A stretch of 64,000 nucleotides of DNA from Aquirufa antheringensis (GTDB taxonomy: Bacteria > Bacteroidota > Bacteroidia > Cytophagales > Spirosomataceae). Numbering within the stretch: the first letter of the stretch is position 1; each line of letters opens with the position of its first letter. Of this stretch, positions 52,567 to 60,211 are shown piece by piece. Location: the NCBI RefSeq assembly GCF_004307425.1, contig NZ_SEWZ01000001.1:63662-127661 (forward strand), read 5' to 3'. A program made the translations under genes and the position numbers. The notes below the pieces were generated by a model that made no database searches, was not told where the DNA came from, and worked only from the letters and a program-made list of their open reading frames with translations.

Positions 52567-52597
52567 TGAATCCCGAAAAACCACTAAGCAGTAGGGA
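52563..52597 (+). promoter_or_regulatory. Shared 35-nt leader element, copy 2 (possible H-type pseudoknot RNA)
   Basis: It matches copy 1 (15530-15564, minus strand) at 30 of 35 bases. UGGU (52564-52567) pairs with ACCA (52580-52583). The loop CCC (52572-52574) can pair with GGG (52594-52596). It ends exactly 20 nt before the peptide ATG, the same distance as in copy 1. Confidence 0.6.
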
Positions 52598-52617
52598 AAA
52601 AATCTAATGTATTCATT

Positions 52618-52803
52618 ATGAAAAAGTTACTCTCTTTAGTTGTCCTTGGGCTCGCGCCCTTTATCAGTAGTGCGGAATATTGTGAAACAGTCTACTGGAC
52701 TTCATCCCACAATGTTGATTATGGTTACAAAGTATGTTCATCAAGTGGAAATGTAAACGCAGTTCAAAGTTACATAGCTATGCTAAAACGGACCTCATAT
52801 TAA
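52618..52803 (+). CDS. Small secreted two-cysteine peptide, locus 2 (61 aa)
   Basis: A Sec signal peptide ('MKKLLSLVVLGLAPFISSA', cut near 19) leads to a ~42-residue mature peptide rich in Ser, Tyr and Val, with C22 and C40. It aligns with the locus-1 peptide at 15276: C-x3-Y-[YW]-T around the first cysteine, and C-x(2,3)-G-x3-A-V around the second. A strong terminator follows directly, so the peptide mRNA is probably made in excess of the genes behind it. I know no family with this pattern. It could be a bacteriocin-like, signal or surface peptide, perhaps modified by the UGT-like enzyme in the island. Confidence 0.72.
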   Translation: MKKLLSLVVLGLAPFISSAEYCETVYWTSSHNVDYGYKVCSSSGNVNAVQSYIAMLKRTSY

Positions 52804-52808
52804 TTTTT

Positions 52809-52848
52809 AAAGAGAATGGATTTGATTTTTAGATCCATTCTCTTTTTA
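52809..52848 (+). terminator. Terminator/attenuator between the peptide and the GLPGLI genes
   Basis: AAAGAGAATGGAT (52809-52821) pairs with ATCCATTCTCTTT (52833-52845), followed by Ts. The stem is 13 bp. No new promoter is obvious before 52865, so partial read-through may feed the downstream genes. Confidence 0.85.
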
Positions 52849-52864
52849 CTAAAACTATTTGACT

Positions 52865-53596
52865 ATGAAAAAGTACGTTATTGTAATTCTTTTATCCTTA
52901 TTGCCGCGTATGTTTTTAGCGCAAAATGGCATTATTGTCACGTATGAAGAAAATCAATTTGGGAATACCAATACAATGCGATTGACTAGTAATGGAGAAA
53001 TGAGTATCTATAAAATGATGGCGAGAAAGGAGCGACAACAAAATCCAGCTCAAGTAATGAGAGCAATACAAGATATGGACAAAAACGCTATTTATCTTGT
53101 GAAACTTTTTAAGGATAATAAAATTTTGTATCCCGCGATTCGTGTTTTTGATCGAAAAAAAGAGATTATTTCCGATTCTTTAAATTCAATCAAATGGAAA
53201 ATTATGTCTAATATTCCACCGACAAAGTACCTAGGTAGAAAAGTGAAAATAGCTAAATGTCGATTTCGGGAGAGAAACTATATCGCTTATTATTGTCCCG
53301 ATATCCCTATTTCTGATGGGCCCTTTAAATTTAATGGGTTACCAGGTATAATATTGAAAATAGAAACCGATGATCACATGTTTTCTTTTTCAGCGACAAA
53401 AATTGAGTTTGTAGAGAATCCTCAGATTAAGATAGCGCCCAAGTATTTCAGCAATCAAATTCCATTTTGGGCCTATGTGAAGTTAGCCAAAAAAGAAATG
53501 GCAGAAAATTATAAACAGTTTTTGTCTACTCTGCCTCCAGATCAAAGGAATACAAAATTTGATGTGAAAATCGACAGGCTCGAAATGGTATTTTGA
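52865..53596 (+). CDS. GLPGLI family protein, paralogue 1
   Basis: A 243-aa exported protein. The ATG at 52865 begins the signal peptide ('MKKYVIVILLSLLPRMFLAQ'). The family motif appears as 'ISDGPFKFNGLPGIILKIETDD' positions ~155-176, preceded by 'KYLGRKVKIAKCRFRERNYIAYYCPDIP'. GLPGLI proteins are specific to Bacteroidota and often sit beside outer-membrane receptor genes; no biochemical role is established. It has a second paralogue directly downstream. Confidence 0.88.
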   Translation: MKKYVIVILLSLLPRMFLAQNGIIVTYEENQFGNTNTMRLTSNGEMSIYKMMARKERQQNPAQVMRAIQDMDKNAIYLVKLFKDNKILYPAIRVFDRKKEIISDSLNSIKWKIMSNIPPTKYLGRKVKIAKCRFRERNYIAYYCPDIPISDGPFKFNGLPGIILKIETDDHMFSFSATKIEFVENPQIKIAPKYFSNQIPFWAYVKLAKKEMAENYKQFLSTLPPDQRNTKFDVKIDRLEMVF

Positions 53597-53631
53597 GCCG
53601 GAATAATATAACAAAGCTAAATTTTACAATT

Positions 53632-54384
53632 ATGAAATGTCTTAAACAGGTGTTGTCGTTTTGCTTTATCCTTTTGTCGAATGTAGTGGTTGCGCAATCT
53701 TCTATCTCAGTTGAATACAAAGAATGGTGTCCGCTTCCTGACTATATTTCTGGTGGTACAAATATTCATAAATTGATTCTTTATCCTACTTATTCGGTTT
53801 ATTTTCAATCTAAATTCATTAAAAATAATTCGCCCTATTTTGCGGCTTCGGAACCTGAGGATACATTCAAAAAGGCCAATGATTTATTGTTTAAGTTTTA
53901 CCAAGGCAAGAAGATTCTGTTTCTTTCACCGAAAATCAATAAGGCCTATTTTGTGGTATCTGATTCGTTGAATTTGATGAAATGGAAAATTCAAAAATCA
54001 AAACCTATTCGGTATTTGGGATTAGATTGTTATGAAGCTAAAGCGCATTTTAGAGGAAGAAATTATACCGCCTATTTTGCTCCTAAAATAAAGAAATCGG
54101 ATGGGCCATTTAAGTTTTCTGGACTTCCAGGTTTGATTATTAAAGTTGCTGCTGATGATAATTATACTATTTGGCAAGCGATCAAAATCAATTACAACGA
54201 AAAAGCTAATGTAGGAATAACTGAAAAATTCAAGGAAAAACCTGTACCGTTTCATACCTATGCTAGTTGGCAAAAAATGGAAGACAAAAGAGCGATTAAA
54301 GATTTGATAAAAAGGTATCCTGCGCCTCCAGGTGAAATACGTATTCATGAATTTCCGCACTTAGAAAAAAACCTTCAGCTTTAA
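53632..54384 (+). CDS. GLPGLI family protein, paralogue 2
   Basis: A 250-aa exported protein with a signal peptide ('MKCLKQVLSFCFILLSNVVVAQ'). The exact 'FSGLPGLIIKV' motif occurs at ~163-173 after 'PIRYLGLDCYEAKAHFRGRNYTAYFAPKIKKSDGPF' positions. It is clearly a tandem duplicate of the previous gene ('RYLG...AHFRGRNYTAYF' against 'KYLG...CRFRERNYIAYY'). The start is 35 nt after the previous stop. Likely envelope-located; role unknown. Confidence 0.87.
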   Translation: MKCLKQVLSFCFILLSNVVVAQSSISVEYKEWCPLPDYISGGTNIHKLILYPTYSVYFQSKFIKNNSPYFAASEPEDTFKKANDLLFKFYQGKKILFLSPKINKAYFVVSDSLNLMKWKIQKSKPIRYLGLDCYEAKAHFRGRNYTAYFAPKIKKSDGPFKFSGLPGLIIKVAADDNYTIWQAIKINYNEKANVGITEKFKEKPVPFHTYASWQKMEDKRAIKDLIKRYPAPPGEIRIHEFPHLEKNLQL

Positions 54385-54468
54385 GTTTTATTTATAGCAA
54401 TTTAGAGGGTTCGATTTTCTATTTATGTAGGTAAGTTCTTTAGGGGAATATTATAAATCGTTTATACA

Positions 54469-55800
54469 ATGACAAAAATTAAAATCATTTGCATTATTGA
54501 AAATTCGATTAGTCACTTAAACCCTGTTTTTAATTTATTCCATGCGCTTTTAAGAAGAGGCAATGATCTTGACCCTTATTTTATTTCTCATATTTCTTTT
54601 CAATCTAGCATCGAAGAAAATGGTTTTCATTTTATTGAGTGTAAATCATTGAATTTCGGTTTAGAAAATCACGAGATTTTTTGCCAAAACTATTTACAAA
54701 AACTTCATTTCTGCTTGAATGAAAATAATTTTGAAAATAGGAGAATTGATCTTTTGGAACATATCGAAAAAATAAGGCCTGATTATGTTTTTGTTGATTC
54801 GATGCTTTGGGGAGACCAAGTAGTTTTAGAAAAAATCAAATCTGCAAAACTTGATTTTAAGATTAAAGGAATCCAGACCCTATTTAACGCGGATTTTTCT
54901 ACAAAAAACTTACCACTTCATTCTAGGTTTGTTCCCACTTCTTTTGACCTCGTAGGAAGGATGTCGATTACCTTAGTTTGGTTAAGGTATTGGATCATCA
55001 AATTTGTTAGAAATACTGTATATCAATTTAAGTTTTTGGGCTATACCGAATTTCGAAAAATTAAAACCCAATTAAAAGAAATAAATAAAACCCGAAAAGT
55101 TAAGTTGAAAATTAATAAATGGAACTCTTTTAGTCCTCGATTATCAACTATAGAAACCATACTATTACTTCCTAAATCTGTTGAGTTTTCAAGTGAAGGC
55201 AGTAGTTTAATTAAGCATTTAGGCTATTTCGAAAATACAGTGCTTAATTCAGATGAGGCAAACTTATTTTTAAAGAATTCCATAAAATATGAAAAAGTAA
55301 TTTTACTAAGTCAAGGTACATTGCAACGGGAATTAAATTCAGATTTGAATTCATTTTATCAAAAGTTTTTAGAATTGGTAAAATGGTATCCCACGTATTA
55401 TTTCATAGCTTCTTTTGATCAAACGTTTTTAGAATCGACTGATTTAAGTGCATATGCAAATTTATATGCTACTCATTTTTTACCTCAAAGGAGTTTACTG
55501 ACTCAGGTAGATCTGTTTATTTCTCATGGTGGTGCGAATTCCATTTTAGAAAGCATCTTAGCCGAATGTCCTATTTTAATCACACTCAATAATTTTATTT
55601 TTGATCAAAATGGAAATGCCGCACGAATTAAATATCACGGATGTGGAGAATTTGTAGATTTTAATCAGCCCTTGAATGAATGGACAAATAGGATGGACCT
55701 GTTAATTCAACAAAGCAATTCTTATAAAATTAGAATTCAACATTTGAAGAAAAAGATACAGGAAGAAGTTTATGATTTAGAGAATTTACTATTTGCCTAG
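54469..55800 (+). CDS. UGT/MurG-like (GT-B) glycosyltransferase
   Basis: A 443-aa cytoplasmic or peripheral enzyme with a two-domain GT-B look. The N-domain begins 'KIICIIENSISHLNPVFNLFHALLRRGND', like the acceptor side of UGT/MGT enzymes. The C-domain has the donor signature 'FISHGGANSILESILAECPILIT' followed by 'DQNGNAARIKYHGCGEFVDF'. Similar enzymes glycosylate lipids, macrolides or other small acceptors. Its place inside a secreted-peptide island suggests the peptide or a surface lipid as acceptor, which is speculation. AT-rich like its neighbours. Confidence 0.85.
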   Translation: MTKIKIICIIENSISHLNPVFNLFHALLRRGNDLDPYFISHISFQSSIEENGFHFIECKSLNFGLENHEIFCQNYLQKLHFCLNENNFENRRIDLLEHIEKIRPDYVFVDSMLWGDQVVLEKIKSAKLDFKIKGIQTLFNADFSTKNLPLHSRFVPTSFDLVGRMSITLVWLRYWIIKFVRNTVYQFKFLGYTEFRKIKTQLKEINKTRKVKLKINKWNSFSPRLSTIETILLLPKSVEFSSEGSSLIKHLGYFENTVLNSDEANLFLKNSIKYEKVILLSQGTLQRELNSDLNSFYQKFLELVKWYPTYYFIASFDQTFLESTDLSAYANLYATHFLPQRSLLTQVDLFISHGGANSILESILAECPILITLNNFIFDQNGNAARIKYHGCGEFVDFNQPLNEWTNRMDLLIQQSNSYKIRIQHLKKKIQEEVYDLENLLFA

Positions 55801-55824
55801 TTTTAAAATTCTGATTCATTTAAT

Positions 55825-58422
55825 GTGTATTTCGAATATGTGGAAAAAACTTGGAGATTGACTAAGCAGCTTTTTACTTCTTTATCGTTTTGTGTAGTAT
55901 TTTTTTGCTCATGGCAGGGAATGGCTCAAAATTCTATGTATCGATTTCAGCTTTTAGACGGTGCTACAGGAAAGCCTATTCACAGGGGCATAATTACCTA
56001 CGAAGATACACTCGGGAATTTTGTCAAATTCACCAAAATAGATTCTAGTATTTCAAAAGATGAGGTTCCCAACAAGGTGCTCAAGCTGTCCATTAATTCA
56101 ATAAATTATCATACTTATTCAGATGTAATCCATTTTCCTGTGCGCGAGACCCAGTATTTTTTCATGAAAAAAGATACGGCCTATCAGCTTACAGAAGTGA
56201 TTGTTCGACCTAAAAATTATAATTATTTACCTGATACCGTATCTATCAAGGTGAAAGATTTACGAATCTCAACGGATAAAAAAATAGAAGATCTATTGAG
56301 GAGATTTCCAGGAGTCAAAGTGGAAGAAAGTGGTAGGATGACCTATCGAAATAAGCCGGTTGAAACAGTGCTTTTGGATGGAGATAACCTGATGGAATCT
56401 AATTACACAATGGCTACTAAAAATATCAATATAGATGAAATTGAAGAAATAGAAGCATATGACCATTTTTCCGAAAATTCCATTGTGGCAGGTTTAGGGT
56501 CATCGCAATCTGTTGCGCTTAATCTTAAGTTTGCTAGGAATTTTTCTTACACCCAATTTGGAGAAGCTAATATGGCCGTAGTGGAAGATCAACTGAATGG
56601 TTATTCCATTAAATCCAATTCTATAATCAATACAAAATATGTTAAGACCTTCGCCTTGCTTACCTCCAATAATGTAGGGGATAATCAATCATCTATTAAT
56701 TATTCGGATTACCGGGATATGAGTCCGATGTATGAAAATCTTCCTAGTTTTCCTCTGAACTATGGAGGAAGCTTCCCAAATGAAGGGAAGCTAAAATTGA
56801 ACAGGAATAAGCAGCTGAATGTGAATGTAAATAATATATTTAAAATCCATAGAAAACTTACCCTTAAATTATTTACTACTTATTTGAATGACGAATTCTC
56901 TAATCAAAATGCTAATCATACCGAAATCAAACTGCCAGGATATAGTTTTATTACCTCTGATGTGTATGATTTTCACACCTTACCTAAAAAATGGGGACAA
57001 TCAGTTAATTTAAAATATCAACCTAATGGGTATGTCATAATGGAAGGAAAGTATTATTTGAATAGAGGTGAAATTCAATATGTCACTAATCAAACAATTA
57101 ATACCGAATTAGGATTTGAGTCCAATCAAAAAAGTCTAATCAAGGATTATTATGTAGAAACATTGAGCACGATAAAGACTGGGGAAAATTCTGCATTTCA
57201 ACTGTTGATTCAAAATTTAGCGAGTCAAAATGAGGTCGATTTGCGAATGGCTTACCAAAATCCACTTAACCTAAAAATCAATCAGAATTTGCTTCATCAA
57301 TATCAAGAGAATAAAAGTACAGGAAAGTGGATAAAAGTATGGATTCCAAGAATTCTAATTGCTGAAACTTCCTATGAAAATTTTAGGCTCACACAAAGCT
57401 TACTAAGAGTTCAAAAAGAGGCCTCTAGATTTGAAGAGGAACGGTCTACTGTCCGCCAGGAGTTTAAGGGAAATTTGGATGGGTGGGTTTATCGAATGAG
57501 TGTAGAAAATGCTCGCATTAAAGTTTATAACAATAACTTAAGTGGTTCTTTTCAGCGATTTAATTTTGATGCAGCGATTAATTCCAAGTTATTTAAACAG
57601 AGCTTTAGTATTGATTACTCGCGCAGAATAAACCCTACTTATCGGAATTATTATTTAAACGACACCTTGTATATAGACAGTAGAAATCAACGGATTGATT
57701 CTATCCAAATTGGATTCCCAGTGGTAGAAAAATGGAATTTTAATTTGTCAAATTACTTTTTATCCAAGGTGCATTACGAATTATCGTATTCTGTGAATCA
57801 TTCAGAAGGAGATTTTTTTAATAATAATTTGGTCTCTAATTTGTTTAGCCTACAGAAAAACCAATGGTTGCAAATTCAGTCGTCGCAACAATTACTTCAA
57901 GGCGAACTAGCATTTTACTCGAAAGAGCTAGGTATTACTTTTAAAACGAAAGGAGCGTATTCAATCTATAAATTTGCCAATTTAATTAATGATGGAATCT
58001 TACGAAATAATCTTTCTACTAACCAGTCATTAACCCTTAGTGTAAAATCTGGCTACATAAAAGCATTTAATTTTTATCAAGCTTTTACGATTGAGCAAAG
58101 TGATTTTCAAAATCAATTTACCGATTTCAAAAACACCTTGTATAGAAATGAAATGCAATTATATTTTGTAAAAAATAGAGTCAATAGTTTTCTACAATTA
58201 AACTCTTATCAATTTTATTCAGGGGGACCATTTTTGCATTTTTTAGGAATGGGTTTCGATTTGAAATCGAAAAACAGTCAATTGACTTATTCAATTAATT
58301 TGCACAATCTACTAGATGTACGAGAGCGTAATTTTTATGTGATTAACGATTATTCAAGATCTGAATTTAAAAACAATTTGGTAGGTAGAATGATTTCTTT
58401 AGGTATTCTCTTTTCATTATAA
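55825..58422 (+). CDS. Outer-membrane beta-barrel protein with carboxypeptidase-like regulatory and plug-like domains
   Basis: An 865-aa exported protein. No ATG starts this frame: the candidates are GTG at 55825 or 55840 and TTG at 55858, the last giving the neatest signal peptide ('TKQLFTSLSFCVVFFCSWQGMAQ'). A regulatory-like domain (~37-130, 'YRFQLLDGATGKPIHRGIITY') leads to a plug-like part ('DKKIEDLLRRFPGVKVEESGRMTYRNKPVETVLLDGDNL', 'INIDEIEEIEAYDHF'), then a long barrel ending 'LVGRMISLGILFSL', without the usual final Phe. This is the OMP_b-brl_3 kind of TonB-receptor relative. With two GLPGLI genes upstream it is likely a peptide- or export-related outer-membrane partner. Confidence 0.85.
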   Translation: MYFEYVEKTWRLTKQLFTSLSFCVVFFCSWQGMAQNSMYRFQLLDGATGKPIHRGIITYEDTLGNFVKFTKIDSSISKDEVPNKVLKLSINSINYHTYSDVIHFPVRETQYFFMKKDTAYQLTEVIVRPKNYNYLPDTVSIKVKDLRISTDKKIEDLLRRFPGVKVEESGRMTYRNKPVETVLLDGDNLMESNYTMATKNINIDEIEEIEAYDHFSENSIVAGLGSSQSVALNLKFARNFSYTQFGEANMAVVEDQLNGYSIKSNSIINTKYVKTFALLTSNNVGDNQSSINYSDYRDMSPMYENLPSFPLNYGGSFPNEGKLKLNRNKQLNVNVNNIFKIHRKLTLKLFTTYLNDEFSNQNANHTEIKLPGYSFITSDVYDFHTLPKKWGQSVNLKYQPNGYVIMEGKYYLNRGEIQYVTNQTINTELGFESNQKSLIKDYYVETLSTIKTGENSAFQLLIQNLASQNEVDLRMAYQNPLNLKINQNLLHQYQENKSTGKWIKVWIPRILIAETSYENFRLTQSLLRVQKEASRFEEERSTVRQEFKGNLDGWVYRMSVENARIKVYNNNLSGSFQRFNFDAAINSKLFKQSFSIDYSRRINPTYRNYYLNDTLYIDSRNQRIDSIQIGFPVVEKWNFNLSNYFLSKVHYELSYSVNHSEGDFFNNNLVSNLFSLQKNQWLQIQSSQQLLQGELAFYSKELGITFKTKGAYSIYKFANLINDGILRNNLSTNQSLTLSVKSGYIKAFNFYQAFTIEQSDFQNQFTDFKNTLYRNEMQLYFVKNRVNSFLQLNSYQFYSGGPFLHFLGMGFDLKSKNSQLTYSINLHNLLDVRERNFYVINDYSRSEFKNNLVGRMISLGILFSL

Positions 58423-58594
58423 CCTAGTTGAGTTGAATTTTCCAGAGCATAAATAAGTTAAGTTTAGTGGTTTGCAGTAAACGAAATTGTGGAACTAACT
58501 CACGAATATTTCAGTTTTATAACTAACTTCGGCATTCGATTTAAAACTAATTTTAATCAGTTAATTGATAATGCGCTAGGCGGTATTTACGCTA

Positions 58595-58628
58595 CATTCA
58601 CCATTTACCACTTACCATTCACCATTTA
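58595..58628 (-). repeat. Right copy of the perfect 34-bp inverted repeat flanking the island
   Basis: Exact reverse complement of 51914-51947. It ends 12 nt before the superoxide dismutase start codon, so it occupies the space where that gene's promoter or leader would lie. Confidence 0.9.
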
Positions 58629-58640
58629 AATTATACTATT

Positions 58641-59252
58641 ATGTCATTTACATTAGCCCCATTACCTTATGCAAACAATGCGTTAGAGCCGCATTTCGAT
58701 GCATTAACCATGGAAATCCACCATGATCGTCACCACAATGCGTATGTGACTAACTTGAACGCAGCGGTAGCTGGAACGGAATTAGAAGGAAAGTCTTTAG
58801 AAGAATTATTCACTTCTATCTCTACCTTATCTCCGGCAGTTCGTAACAACGGTGGTGGTCACTTTAACCACGATTTATTCTGGAATATCTTATCGCCAAA
58901 CGGTGGTGGAGCTCCAGTAGGCGCTTTAGCGAAAGCGATTGATGCGAAATTTGGTTCTTTTGATGCCTTTAAAGAAGAGTTTAAGAAAGCGGGTTTAACG
59001 CGTTTCGGTTCAGGCTGGGCGTGGTTAGTAGCGCAGAAAGATGGTTCAGTAGCGGTTTCAAGCACGCCTAACCAAGACAATCCATTGATGGATGTGGCTG
59101 ATGTAAAAGGCTTCCCTGTGATTGGATTAGACGTTTGGGAGCATGCTTACTATTTGAAATTCCAAAACAAGCGTCCTGATTACATCGATGCATTCTGGAG
59201 TGTAGTGGATTGGAACAAAGCAGAAGCGCGTTACCAAGCGGCTCAGAAATAA
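58641..59252 (+). CDS. Superoxide dismutase (Fe/Mn family)
   Basis: A 203-aa cytoplasmic enzyme that removes superoxide. Metal ligands are visible: H27 in '[13 protein letters not shown]', a second His in '[10 protein letters not shown]' (H77), and Asp/His in '[21 protein letters not shown]'. 'FGSGWAWLV' is a family mark. Iron or manganese cannot be decided safely. No TAnnTTTG promoter is visible between the island's last gene and the start; the inverted repeat sits there instead. Confidence 0.95.
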   Translation: MSFTLAPLPYANNALEPHFDALTMEIHHDRHHNAYVTNLNAAVAGTELEGKSLEELFTSISTLSPAVRNNGGGHFNHDLFWNILSPNGGGAPVGALAKAIDAKFGSFDAFKEEFKKAGLTRFGSGWAWLVAQKDGSVAVSSTPNQDNPLMDVADVKGFPVIGLDVWEHAYYLKFQNKRPDYIDAFWSVVDWNKAEARYQAAQK

Positions 59253-59261
59253 TACAATTGG

Positions 59262-59291
59262 ACGGGAGGATGAAAATTCTCCCGTTTTTTT
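59262..59291 (+). terminator. Terminator of the superoxide dismutase gene
   Basis: ACGGGAG pairs with CTCCCGT around a 10-nt loop and is followed by seven Ts, 10 nt after the stop. Confidence 0.88.
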
Positions 59292-59300
59292 CGGCTTTCT

Positions 59301-59331
59301 TTTGCAATATTGGAAGCTTTGCGTATTTTTG
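59301..59331 (+). promoter_or_regulatory. Consensus promoter of tRNA-His
   Basis: TTTG (59301-59304), exactly 19 nt, then TATTTTTG (59324-59331): a textbook Bacteroidota primary-sigma promoter, 12 nt before the tRNA. Confidence 0.85.
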
Positions 59332-59342
59332 CAGTCCCAAAT

Positions 59343-59417
59343 GGCGGTTGTAGCTCACTCGGTTAGAGCACTGGTTTGTGGTACCAGGGGTAGTGGGTTC
59401 GAATCCCATCATCCGCC
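59343..59417 (+). tRNA. tRNA-His (anticodon GTG)
   Basis: The cloverleaf is complete: D arm AGCTCACTCGGTTAGAGC, anticodon stem CTGGT/ACCAG with loop TTGTGGT (GTG), T arm with GTTCGAATC, and the His-specific G-1:C73 pair (59343 with 59417). The acceptor stem has one U-U mismatch (59348/59412). CCA is not fully encoded. Confidence 0.95.
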
Positions 59418-59419
59418 CA

Positions 59420-59453
59420 GAATGCCTCAGTAGAAATACTGGGGCATTTTTTG
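59420..59453 (+). terminator. Terminator after tRNA-His
   Basis: AATGCCTCAGTA pairs with TACTGGGGCATT (one G-U) around GAAA, followed by a T-run. Confidence 0.88.
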
Positions 59454-59493
59454 TGGTTTTTTTTCTTATATTAGAATGCTCTTAAAATAGTAA

Positions 59494-59539
59494 ATGCCCC
59501 ACCGAGGCGGGGCATCGGCCCAAAGATGCTATCTTTGGG
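59494..59539 (+). promoter_or_regulatory. Twin hairpins before the NYN nuclease gene, the second overlapping a -7 box
   Basis: ATGCCCC/GGGGCAT (59494-59515) is followed by the perfect 9-bp repeat CCCAAAGAT/ATCTTTGGG with a 3-nt loop (59519-59539). The second arm contains TATCTTTG (59530-59537), an exact TAnnTTTG. So either a promoter lies inside an operator-like inverted repeat, or the leader RNA is structured. Confidence 0.5.
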
Positions 59540-59575
59540 GGAGCTCAACACAAAGATAAATTTAAGCACAGGCGA

Positions 59576-60202
59576 ATGCAAGCAGATGAAAAGAAAAAAT
59601 TACGAGTAATGGCCTATGTAGATGGGTCTAACTTGTATTTTGGGATGATTGAATCCGGCGCTCGCAAATGCAAGTGGTTAAATGTCTATCAATTGATGAA
59701 GAGCTTTGTTCGTTCGAATCAAGAACTAGTGGGGGTGAAGTTTTTTACCAGTCGAATTACCCATAATCCGCCCAAAGAGAAGCGTCAAACCACTTACCTA
59801 GAAGCGCTTGAATCGACAGGTGTAGAGCTGATTTATGGTTCTTATCACGCGAAATTCGAGGATTGCAGGGAATGCGGGCATCAATGGGTCGTACCTTCTG
59901 AGAAGATGACGGACGTGAATTTAGCGACTCACTTGATCATGGACGCGCATTTAGATGTGTACGATATAGCCATTGTTGTTTCTGGGGATAGTGACTTTGT
60001 CCCCTGCATCGAGGCCGTGAATACGACCTTTTTAGATAAGTCGGTGGTCGTATTTTTTCCTCCGGGACGGCACAATAATTCAGTGGCAGAGGTCGCTCGG
60101 GCAAATCAAATCATTGGCCGCCCTAAATTAGTTGAAAGTCAATTTCCCCCTAAAGTGGTGAAAGTAGATGGATATGTCTTAGAAAAGCCGGAAGGCTGGT
60201 AA
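59576..60202 (+). CDS. NYN domain (LabA/PIN-like) protein
   Basis: A 208-aa predicted endoribonuclease-fold protein. Acidic residues of the NYN pocket are D16 in 'MAYVDGSNLYF', Asp in 'EKMTDVNLATHLIMDAH' and Asp in 'IVVSGDSDFVPCIEAV'. An insert at ~95-110 carries 'DCRECGHQW', a half zinc-knuckle with two cysteines. Family members degrade or bind RNA; the target is unknown. The cruF gene follows 9 nt later. Confidence 0.88.
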   Translation: MQADEKKKLRVMAYVDGSNLYFGMIESGARKCKWLNVYQLMKSFVRSNQELVGVKFFTSRITHNPPKEKRQTTYLEALESTGVELIYGSYHAKFEDCRECGHQWVVPSEKMTDVNLATHLIMDAHLDVYDIAIVVSGDSDFVPCIEAVNTTFLDKSVVVFFPPGRHNNSVAEVARANQIIGRPKLVESQFPPKVVKVDGYVLEKPEGW

Positions 60203-60211
60203 ATTAATCCT

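Noticed and set aside
52618-58422. Insertion sequence or prophage origin of the island
   Set aside because: No transposase, integrase or phage gene is seen; only the inverted repeats and composition suggest mobility.
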